The notes beneath the pieces are model-generated. The model did no database searches, was not told where the DNA came from, and saw only the letters and a list, made by a program, of their open reading frames with translations. From Bacteroidales bacterium (lineage in GTDB: Bacteria; Bacteroidota; Bacteroidia; Bacteroidales; UBA932), in NCBI GenBank assembly GCA_017552475.1, contig JAFZPY010000052.1, forward strand, positions 1 to 50,461: a stretch of DNA of 50,461 bases, given 5' to 3'. The position numbers were made by a program, and so were the translations under genes. How positions within the stretch are numbered: the stretch's first letter is position 1; every line of letters starts with the position of its first letter. Below, one piece after another: positions 14,069 to 20,762 of the stretch.

Positions 14069-16902
14069 TACTTCGGAGTGGTGTGCTCGTTGACGAGGTA
14101 AGCGATGCTGATGTAGGGAATGCCGGAATTGGTAGCAAGACCGATTTCGCATGTGCGGCTGTTGGAGTAGCCGGTCTCGATGTGTCGGGCTTCGATCTGG
14201 GGGCGGAGTTTACGGAGGGCGTAGGCGTTGATTTCCGGATTGGTCATGCCTTTGTCGCCGGCAAAGCCGCAGCAACCGACTTCTTCGGGGATAAAGACGT
14301 TGTCGGAGCAGAGTCTGGCAAGTTCTATAATGATATTGTCCTTGTGCATTTTTCGCATGGAACAGGTCAGATGAAGTGCCACGGGGGTATTGGAGGAGTG
14401 GAAATCAAGACGGTCGCGCAGGTATTTCCATATAAACTCAGCAGGCTCGTATAACTCCATTGAAGTGATTTTCTCCTTCATGCGGTGCAGGCAGGGACTC
14501 TGGTCGCACAGGACAGGGTATTTGCCGTGCTCTGAGGCTTCCCAGAGGGCATTCTCCAGCTCGGCGGTCTTGCGGTCCGCGATGTCGGGAAGGCCTTTGC
14601 TTTCCCAGATTGTGCCGCAGCACATGCGTTCCATACCTTCGGGGAAGATGATGTCATAGCCGGCTTTATGCAGCAGTGACGCCATTTCTTCAGCGAGCGG
14701 TTTCCTGCCGGCCGGGTGTTCTTTTGGCAGTCCCATCATTTGGTTGAGGCATGAGGGGAAATAGACGACTTTGAGAGGTGCCCCCGTTGATTTATCAAGG
14801 CCGTCGGGGATGTTGTATGCTTCTGGCATTGACGGGACCCAGAGAGGCACGCCGAGTGCTGTGTGGAGACCTTTGCAGAGCGATGACATCGCTTTGGTGC
14901 CGAGGACGGCTTGTCCGAGGGATGCTGTGCGTAGAACGCTTCTGACGGTGGACTTCATGCCTTCGAAGTGATTGGCTGCGAAGTCGCCGGCTTTGTAGCC
15001 GATGGAGCTTTTTGGGGTGCGTGAGGCGCGTATTTCGTGGGTCAGGTCTCCGACGTTGATGCCCATGGGGCAGGATGTGGAGCAGAGTCCGTCGCCGGCG
15101 CAGGAACGGTTGCCGAGGTAGAGGTATTGCTTTTTCAGTTCTGCGAGGAGTGCTGGATTGCTGCCTGTCTGGGCGAGATGCGTCATTTCGCGGTTCGCTA
15201 CGATGCGGGTGCGTGATGAGAGGGTCTCTCCGCAGGTGAGGCAGTTGACTTCGCAGAAGCCGCATTCGATGCATTTGTTGATGCGCTCGAAGGAAGTGTC
15301 GAGGACCGGAAGGGCTTTGAGGTCCTTGATGTAGCAGTCGGGATCGTCGTTGAAAATGACTCCGGGGTTCAGGATACCTGCGGGGTCGAAGAGAGCTTTG
15401 ATGCGGCACATGAGGTCGTAGGCCTTGTCGCCCCATTCAAGGCGGACAAAAGGAGCCATGTTGCGGCCGGTGCCGTGTTCGGCTTTGAGGGATCCGTCGT
15501 AGCGATTGACAACCATCTCGACGACATCGAGGATCATGGCCTTGTAGCGGGCGATGTCTTCGGCGGTGTTGAATGATTGGTTGATAATGAAGTGGAAGTT
15601 GCCTTCGAGTGCGTGACCATAGATGCAGGAATCTTTGTAGCCGTGACGGTCGAGGAGAGCGGAGAGGTCTGCCGTGGCCTGGGGAAGGTCTTCAATGTGG
15701 AAAGCAACGTCTTCAATGAGGCAGGTGGTGCCTTCTTCGCGCAGACCGCCGACGGCAGGGAAGATGCCTGAGCGGATTTTCCAGTACTCGGCACAAATGG
15801 CCTGGTCTGTCTGGAACAGGACCGGGGTAACGGTCTCGAAGGAGGCGAGGGTGGCCGTGGCTGCGTTGATGTTGGCCTGAAGGGTTTCTTCTGTGTCGCC
15901 GGTGACTTCTGTGAGGACGGCGGTGAGGTCGCATTTGTCCAGCTGGGCGCGTATTTCCTCGGGCAGACTGTCGGTCATGGCTGTGAGGGAGCGGCGGTCG
16001 AAGAGTTCGGCGGCGTTGATGTCGGCGCTGCGCATGGCGACTACGGCTGAGGCGGCCGTGGTGATGTCACGGAAGTAAATCATTGCACTGGCCTTGTATT
16101 CCGGGATGGGGAAGGTCTGCATGGTGACTTCGCTCAGGAACCCGAGGGTGCCTTCCGAGCCGACCATGAGGTGGGCGATGATGTCAAAGGGGTCGTCGTA
16201 GGCGACAAAGGGGAGGATGTTGAGGCCGGTGACGTTTTTGATGGAGTATTTGTAGGATATGCGGTCCGAGAGTCCCTTGTCGGCGCGAACTTCGTCGCGG
16301 AGGGCCTCTATGTTTCGAATGAAGTCTCCATGGGTGGCTTTGAAGGCGGCACGGCTCTCTTCTGAGCCCGTGTCAAGGACAGTGCCGTCAGCGAGGATGA
16401 TGCGTGCAGAGATGAGGGTCTTGTCGCTGTTGGCATGGGTGCCGCAGGACATGCCTGAGGCGTTGTTCATCACTATGCCGCCGACCATGCAACTGCCGAT
16501 TGAAGCGGGGTCAGGGCCGAAACGACGGTTGAAGGGCTTGAGTATCGCATTTACGCGAGCTCCGACGATGCCGGGCTGGAGGGTTATGCTGGCGTGATCA
16601 TCACTGACACGGTATCGCTCCCAGTGCTTGCCTGCAACGATTAGAATGGAGTCGCTGATGGCCTGGCCGGAGAGGCTGGTGCCGGCCGCCCGGAATGTGA
16701 CGGGCAGGCCGTGACGTGAGGCGAGAGCAAGCAGGCTTGAGACTTCGTTTTCGTTGTCTGAGCGGATAACGATTTGTGGCGTAAGACGATAGAAACCGGC
16801 GTCCGTACCCCAGCACAGGGTACGCAGGGCGTCGGTGTAGATTCGGTCCTTAGGGACCATTCCATAGGCTTCTTTGAGAAAGCTGGTGTAGTTTTCCTTC
16901 AT
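14065..16902 (-). CDS. FAD-linked and Fe-S (GlcD/GlpC-type fusion) oxidoreductase
   Basis: The 945-residue protein fuses an FAD-binding PCMH half (LPVTFRAAGTSLSGQAISD and FGPDPASIGSCMVGGIVMNNASGM) and an FAD-oxidase C-terminal half (YGHALEGNFHFI, AEHGTGRNMAPFV) to a GlpC-like half. The latter has two 4Fe-4S motifs (CIECGFCEVNC, CAGDGLCSTSCPMGI) and two CCG motifs (CCGTIWESKG, VGCCGFAGDKG). Such fusions oxidise D-2-hydroxy acids (D-lactate, D-2-hydroxyglutarate) to the respiratory chain, as with E. coli YdiJ; the substrate here is not determined. The start at 16902 (MKENYTSF) is chosen because the open frame upstream to 17220 runs over the neighbouring EF-G gene and lacks family similarity. 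No clear promoter is seen; read-through past the terminator at 16928-16956 is possible. Confidence 0.92.
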   Translation of the reverse strand: MKENYTSFLKEAYGMVPKDRIYTDALRTLCWGTDAGFYRLTPQIVIRSDNENEVSSLLALASRHGLPVTFRAAGTSLSGQAISDSILIVAGKHWERYRVSDDHASITLQPGIVGARVNAILKPFNRRFGPDPASIGSCMVGGIVMNNASGMSCGTHANSDKTLISARIILADGTVLDTGSEESRAAFKATHGDFIRNIEALRDEVRADKGLSDRISYKYSIKNVTGLNILPFVAYDDPFDIIAHLMVGSEGTLGFLSEVTMQTFPIPEYKASAMIYFRDITTAASAVVAMRSADINAAELFDRRSLTAMTDSLPEEIRAQLDKCDLTAVLTEVTGDTEETLQANINAATATLASFETVTPVLFQTDQAICAEYWKIRSGIFPAVGGLREEGTTCLIEDVAFHIEDLPQATADLSALLDRHGYKDSCIYGHALEGNFHFIINQSFNTAEDIARYKAMILDVVEMVVNRYDGSLKAEHGTGRNMAPFVRLEWGDKAYDLMCRIKALFDPAGILNPGVIFNDDPDCYIKDLKALPVLDTSFERINKCIECGFCEVNCLTCGETLSSRTRIVANREMTHLAQTGSNPALLAELKKQYLYLGNRSCAGDGLCSTSCPMGINVGDLTHEIRASRTPKSSIGYKAGDFAANHFEGMKSTVRSVLRTASLGQAVLGTKAMSSLCKGLHTALGVPLWVPSMPEAYNIPDGLDKSTGAPLKVVYFPSCLNQMMGLPKEHPAGRKPLAEEMASLLHKAGYDIIFPEGMERMCCGTIWESKGLPDIADRKTAELENALWEASEHGKYPVLCDQSPCLHRMKEKITSMELYEPAEFIWKYLRDRLDFHSSNTPVALHLTCSMRKMHKDNIIIELARLCSDNVFIPEEVGCCGFAGDKGMTNPEINAYALRKLRPQIEARHIETGYSNSRTCEIGLATNSGIPYISIAYLVNEHTTPKY

Positions 16903-16927
16903 TGTTGTCGTTTGGTATTTTGTAAAA

Positions 16928-16956
16928 GAAAGCCGCCCGGTTTGAGGGCGACTTTC
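16928..16956 (-). terminator. Terminator after the EF-G2-type gene
   Basis: On the minus strand, GAAAGTCGCCC (complement of 16946-16956) pairs with GGGCGGCTTTC (complement of 16928-16938) with one mismatch; TTTTACA follows. It lies between the stop of the EF-G2-type gene and the start of the oxidoreductase. Confidence 0.75.
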
Positions 16957-16976
16957 CGTGTATATGGGAAGAATAG

Positions 16977-19130
16977 TTATTCTTCTTCCTTTTCCTGAGC
17001 GGCGTACTCGGCCAGTAGCTTGGTCTGTACGTCTCCGGGTACGGGCTGGTATTCGGCGAACTTCATGGTGAAGGTCGCGGCACCGCCTGTAAGTGAACTC
17101 AATACAGTGGAATATCTGTAGAGCTCCGCGAGTGGTACCTTGGCGTGGAGCACTGTGAAGTTGTTCTCCATGTCCTGGTTGATAATCATGCCTCGGCGTC
17201 CGTTGAGGTCTGACATACAAGGGCCCACAAATTCGGCGGGAGTGATGATGTCCACGTCGTAGATGGGCTCCATGATCTTCGGGCCAGCGTCGCGGAAGGC
17301 CTGCTTGAATGCGTTGCGGGCAGCCAGGATGAACGCGATTTCCTTGGAGTCAACGGGATGCATCTTTCCGTCATAAACGTACACGCGGATATCGCGGGCA
17401 TAGGAACCGGTAAGGGGACCTTCTGTCATCTTGTCGTTGATACCTTTGAGGATAGCGGGCATGAAGCCTTCGTCGATGGCGCCGCCGACCACGCAGTTGA
17501 AGAACTCAAGCTTACCGCCCCATTCGAGGTCAAAGCTCTGCTGGTTCTTTATCTTGAGCTCGGTGTCCTTGCCGTCAATCTTGAATTTGTTGGTGGCAGG
17601 CTGACCCTCGATGTAAGGGCATACGAGCATGTGCACTTCTCCGAATTGGCCTGCGCCGCCGGACTGTTTCTTGTGACGGTACTGGGCTGTGGCTATCTTG
17701 GTAATGGTCTCGCGGTAAGGGATTCTGGGAGCATAGAGCTCAACCTGGAGCTTGAACTCATTGTTGAGTCTCCATTTGACGAGATTGATGTGCTGCTCGC
17801 CCTGGCCGCTGAGGATGGTCTGGCGTAGCTCCTTGGAGTATTCCACAATGACGGTGGGGTCCTGAGCCGCGATTTTATTTAGAGCGTCGCCGAGTTTGGC
17901 TTCGTCGTTTTTGTCGAGAGGTTTGACTGCGCAGCGGTATTTGGGTTCGGGGAAGACGATGTGTGCAATGGCGTCTACTCCGGGTTCTGCGAGGGTGACG
18001 TCGGTCTTGCCTGATTTGAGCTTCATGACGCAGCCGAGGTCGCCGGCATTGATTTCCGTGACTTTTTCTTTCTTCGCTCCTGCGACGGCATAGAGGGCTG
18101 AGAGACGTTCGGTGGTGCCATTTTCGGGGTTGACAAGGTCGACACCTTCTTTGAGAACGCCGCTCATTACTTTGAAGTAGGAGACCTCGCCGAGGTGCTG
18201 CTCAACGGCGGTCTTGTAGATAAAGATGCTGCAAGGAGCATCCATTTTGCATTCCACCTCTCCGCCGTCAATTGTAGCGGCCTTCTGGCCTTCAGGTGAG
18301 CTGGCGGTATTGATGGTGAATTCCATGAGTCTCTTGACTCCGATATCTTTCTTTGCGGAGAGGCAGAAAATAGGCAGGACTTCTCCGCTGCGGATGCCTA
18401 TACCGAGGCCTTTGCGGATCTCATCCTCCGTGAGCTCACCCTTGTCGAAGAATGTCTCCATGAGGGTGTCGTCAAATTCCGCTGCCTTTTCGATAAGCTC
18501 CTGGCGACGCTGCTCGGCCTCATCCATCAGTTCTGCTGGGATGGCGAGGTCTTCGCGGGTGCCGTTGTCATCCTTGAAATGGTAATATTTCATCTTGAGT
18601 ACGTCCACGAAGCCGTCGAAGCCGGGACCCGGATTGACCGGGAACTGGACGAGGATAGGCTTGTGTCCGAATGCTTCCTTGAGGGTCTCGAGAGTGCCTT
18701 CCCAGTTGGCCTTTTCGCTGTCGAGCTGGTTGATGGCTCCGATAAGCGGCAGGTGATAGTGTGCGGCGTGGCGTGCGAATATTTCTGTACCGACTTCCAC
18801 TCCCTGCTGGGCGTTGATGACGAGGATTCCGGTCTCGCATACCTTGAAAGCCTCAACGGCGCCACCCACGAAATCATCTGAACCGGGAGCGTCGATGATG
18901 TTGAACTTGTTCTCAAGGAATTCGGCGTAGAGCGGAGTGGCGAACACGGATTTCTGGTTCGACTGCTCGAACTCGGTGTTATCCGATACGGTGTTCTTGT
19001 CCTCGACGGTGCCTCTGCGGTCGATCACCTTGCCCTCATAGAGCATGGCTTCAGATAACGTGGTCTTGCCGGACTTTGCGCTGCCGACCAGTACCACGTT
19101 ACGGATTTTTTTGGTAGGATACGATTTCAT
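16977..19130 (-). CDS. fusA2: EF-G2-type elongation factor G paralog with degenerate GTPase motifs
   Basis: The 717-residue protein is collinear with EF-G in all five domains (the C-terminal half has RETITKIATAQYRHKKQSGGAGQFGEV and GGRRG-like DLNGRRGMI). Its G domain is altered: P-loop GSAKSGKT (16-23) instead of AHIDAGKT; the switch I RGIT motif is absent (NQKSVF, 58-63); switch II is DAPGSDDF (80-87), so the catalytic His of PGH is Ser84; and NKxD is NQLD (134-137). This matches the Bacteroides EF-G paralog reported to translocate without GTP hydrolysis and to matter in starvation and gut colonisation (from memory of B. thetaiotaomicron EF-G2). Start is the ATG at 19130 with a long leader of about 64 nt. 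A terminator follows its stop. Confidence 0.9.
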   Translation of the reverse strand: MKSYPTKKIRNVVLVGSAKSGKTTLSEAMLYEGKVIDRRGTVEDKNTVSDNTEFEQSNQKSVFATPLYAEFLENKFNIIDAPGSDDFVGGAVEAFKVCETGILVINAQQGVEVGTEIFARHAAHYHLPLIGAINQLDSEKANWEGTLETLKEAFGHKPILVQFPVNPGPGFDGFVDVLKMKYYHFKDDNGTREDLAIPAELMDEAEQRRQELIEKAAEFDDTLMETFFDKGELTEDEIRKGLGIGIRSGEVLPIFCLSAKKDIGVKRLMEFTINTASSPEGQKAATIDGGEVECKMDAPCSIFIYKTAVEQHLGEVSYFKVMSGVLKEGVDLVNPENGTTERLSALYAVAGAKKEKVTEINAGDLGCVMKLKSGKTDVTLAEPGVDAIAHIVFPEPKYRCAVKPLDKNDEAKLGDALNKIAAQDPTVIVEYSKELRQTILSGQGEQHINLVKWRLNNEFKLQVELYAPRIPYRETITKIATAQYRHKKQSGGAGQFGEVHMLVCPYIEGQPATNKFKIDGKDTELKIKNQQSFDLEWGGKLEFFNCVVGGAIDEGFMPAILKGINDKMTEGPLTGSYARDIRVYVYDGKMHPVDSKEIAFILAARNAFKQAFRDAGPKIMEPIYDVDIITPAEFVGPCMSDLNGRRGMIINQDMENNFTVLHAKVPLAELYRYSTVLSSLTGGAATFTMKFAEYQPVPGDVQTKLLAEYAAQEKEEE

Positions 19131-19180
19131 TTTATTAAGTTATTAATTATGGCCTGTCAAAAAATGTGTGTATAATGACT

Positions 19181-19192
19181 GCCCGGACGGGC
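19181..19192 (-). other. Small hairpin at the predicted 5' end of the EF-G2-type mRNA
   Basis: GCCC-GGAC-GGGC (19181-19192), plus one T-A pair outside it, forms a short stem-loop right at the predicted transcription start near 19194. It could stabilise the 5' end of the mRNA, but it may be chance. Confidence 0.3.
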
Positions 19193-19200
19193 AATCTTCG

Positions 19201-19231
19201 CAAATCTAATTAAAAATATTCCGAAATACAA
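19201..19231 (-). promoter_or_regulatory. Promoter of the EF-G2-type gene
   Basis: On the minus strand, TTG (complement of 19229-19231), a 20-nt spacer and TAGATTTG (complement of 19201-19208) form a canonical promoter. The -33 region reads TATTGTATTTCGGA (complement of 19220-19233), close to the sequence before the half-AraC gene at 19508-19522. Confidence 0.75.
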
Positions 19232-19237
19232 TAGAGG

Positions 19238-19471
19238 TCATAAACTAATACCGTACTTTTCCGCGAGCCTCCGGTGATACTGCTTACGGTACTCACGGAT
19301 GATTTCGTCACCGGTGTACCCAAGCGACTCCTCGAGAGCACGGTCAATTGCGCCGGGGTCGGCACCGATGAGGTCGCAAATCCGATGAAACCCGCAAGAC
19401 GGGTCAATGTAAAGGTGCTCCTGATCGACAAGGAGCCCGAAGGTCTCAAGCAGTGATTGGATGTCTTTCAT
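19238..19471 (-). CDS. Small protein resembling the first half of an AraC-type DNA-binding domain
   Basis: The 77-residue product (MKDIQSLLETF start at 19471) has LYIDPSCGFHRICDLIGADPGAIDRALEESLGYTGDEIIREYRKQYH. This follows the AraC/XylS pattern of a first helix-turn-helix and its linker helix (Y.DP..., ia..lg.s...lsral.e.lG.s...yi..yR), but the second helix-turn-helix is missing; the protein ends KYGISL. I chose the ATG at 19471 over 19525 because a promoter TTG(N20)CAGATTTG at 19490-19520 puts the start of transcription inside the longer frame. It lies just upstream of, and in the same direction as, the EF-G2-type gene, 107 nt away. It could regulate that gene or simply be a relic of a larger regulator. 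Confidence 0.55.
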   Translation of the reverse strand: MKDIQSLLETFGLLVDQEHLYIDPSCGFHRICDLIGADPGAIDRALEESLGYTGDEIIREYRKQYHRRLAEKYGISL

Positions 19472-19489
19472 GGCATGACGAGTTTTGTG

Positions 19490-19520
19490 CAAATCTGCCG
19501 ACACTTGTCCGAATTTACAA
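19490..19520 (-). promoter_or_regulatory. Promoter of the half-AraC gene, resembling the EF-G2-type promoter
   Basis: On the minus strand, TTG (complement of 19518-19520), a 20-nt spacer and CAGATTTG (complement of 19490-19497). Its -33 region, TATTGTAAATTCGGA (19508-19522), and its AGATTTGC box match those of the EF-G2-type promoter. Confidence 0.6.
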
Positions 19521-19632
19521 TACATTTGCCCGGTAAAACTTACCTACGTATCTGAAATTTTATACAATTCTTTTCTTTTTTGCCTGTTATTTATATATTT
19601 TGTATCGAAAATCAACACAAATGTAGTGTTAA

Positions 19633-19643
19633 TCCGGTCCGGA
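19633..19643 (+). promoter_or_regulatory. TCCGG-T-CCGGA palindrome upstream of the XRE regulator
   Basis: A perfect 11-bp inverted repeat lies where a -33 box would be expected for the TAATTTTG box at 19662-19669. It may be an activator or repressor site. Confidence 0.35.
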
Positions 19644-19661
19644 AGCGTCGTGCGAATGCGG

Positions 19662-19695
19662 TAATTTTGCACAGGCTGCATGCATAAGTGCAGCC
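19662..19695 (+). promoter_or_regulatory. -7 box and hairpin before the XRE regulator
   Basis: TAATTTTG (19662-19669) matches TAnnTTTG. GGCTGCA (19674-19680) and TGCAGCC (19689-19695) form a perfect 7-bp stem with an 8-nt loop at the predicted start of transcription, ending 9 nt before the ATG at 19705. It could act as an operator or a leader hairpin. Confidence 0.5.
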
Positions 19696-19704
19696 CGGCA
19701 CGAT

Positions 19705-20127
19705 ATGGACAACGAGACGATCAAGTCAGGCATTATCAAAATCCGTACGGGTCTGGGATATTCCCAGCAGCGTATGGCGGAGGAGCTTGGCATGTCCAGA
19801 AGTACGTATGTCAATATCGAGAAGGGACAGACACAGTTCGTGAATGAGAACCTTTCCCGCATCGCCGAACTCGGAGACATTTCCACCGAAGAACTTGTGC
19901 TTGGCTACAAACCTGTCTCGCAGGAAGAACTCTCCTCCCTGAAACAGGAAAATGAGCGTTATGCAAGTGGCCGGGAAAGCATCGTACGCGGCTATCAGGA
20001 GGAGATAAGCTCTCTCAAAGAAAGGGTATCGGATCTCGAAGCACTCGTCCGTTCGCTTCAGGATACAGTTGCTGCTCAGAAAGAAATGATGGCAATGTAC
20101 AAGAAAATGCGTAACTTTGAGGCATGA
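19705..20127 (+). CDS. XRE-family HTH regulator with C-terminal coiled coil
   Basis: The 140-residue protein has an N-terminal Cro/C1-type HTH (IRTGLGYSQQRMAEELGMSRSTYVNIEKGQT, about residues 13-43) followed by ISTEELVLGYKP and then a charged heptad-rich coiled coil from about residue 70 to 135. It is small and soluble and contains no sensor domain, so the coiled coil probably mediates dimerisation or partner binding. Its stop overlaps the start of rnhB by 4 nt (ATGA at 20124). Its own upstream palindrome and hairpin suggest autoregulation. The target genes are unknown; the downstream run through the fucosidase is a natural candidate. Confidence 0.8.
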   Translation: MDNETIKSGIIKIRTGLGYSQQRMAEELGMSRSTYVNIEKGQTQFVNENLSRIAELGDISTEELVLGYKPVSQEELSSLKQENERYASGRESIVRGYQEEISSLKERVSDLEALVRSLQDTVAAQKEMMAMYKKMRNFEA

Positions 20128-20747
20128 AGCCCAAAGCTAACGATTTACTTCAATACATGCAGAAGGGAAGATTGGAAGCGGGATGCGACGAGGCGGGGCG
20201 TGGCCCCCTCGCCGGTCCGGTGTATGCCGCCGCCGTAATACTCCCGCCGGATTTTCACCATCCCCTGCTCAATGACTCCAAGAAAATGACACAGCGTCAG
20301 CGTGAGGAGCTCCGCCCCATCATAGAGGCGGAAGCGGTGTCGTATGCCGTGGAGTCCCTCTCTCCTGAAGAAATCGACTCACTCAATATACTCTGGGCAT
20401 CCGTCACCGGCATGCAGAGAGCTGTCTTGAGATTAAGTCCTGCTCCGGATTTTATCCTTGTTGACGGCAACAGGTTCCGTCCCTTTGACAAATATTCGGG
20501 AGACGACTACCAGACCGTCATTCACGGTGATGCGACATACGCTTCCATAGCTGCTGCCTCTGTCCTCGCGAAAACATATCGCGATGAATTCATGCGTAAA
20601 ATTGCATCCGAATACCCCGAATATGGCTGGGACAGTAACATGGGCTATCCTACACCCTCCCATATCGATGCCATCAAACGCTTTGGCTACACGCCATGGC
20701 ATCGCAAGTCATTTCACCCCAAAGAACTGGAACCGACTCTATTTTAG
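20124..20747 (+). CDS. rnhB: Ribonuclease HII
   Basis: RNase HII removes ribonucleotides from DNA and RNA primers. The 207-residue protein has the catalytic motif GCDEAGRGPLAGPVYAAAVILP (D22, E23), the third acidic site in FILVDGNRF, and the HGDATYASIAAASVLAKTYRDEFM and YGWDSNMGYPTPSHIDAI segments. Bacterial length is about 200-215. Its ATG overlaps the XRE regulator's stop, and the DPP7-like gene follows 15 nt later. Confidence 0.97.
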   Translation: MKPKANDLLQYMQKGRLEAGCDEAGRGPLAGPVYAAAVILPPDFHHPLLNDSKKMTQRQREELRPIIEAEAVSYAVESLSPEEIDSLNILWASVTGMQRAVLRLSPAPDFILVDGNRFRPFDKYSGDDYQTVIHGDATYASIAAASVLAKTYRDEFMRKIASEYPEYGWDSNMGYPTPSHIDAIKRFGYTPWHRKSFHPKELEPTLF

Positions 20748-20762
20748 ACCAATTATATACTT

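Noticed and set aside
16903..17220. N-terminal extension of the oxidoreductase frame
   Set aside because: It overlaps the EF-G2-type gene and has no family similarity; the ATG at 16902 fits the FAD-binding start.
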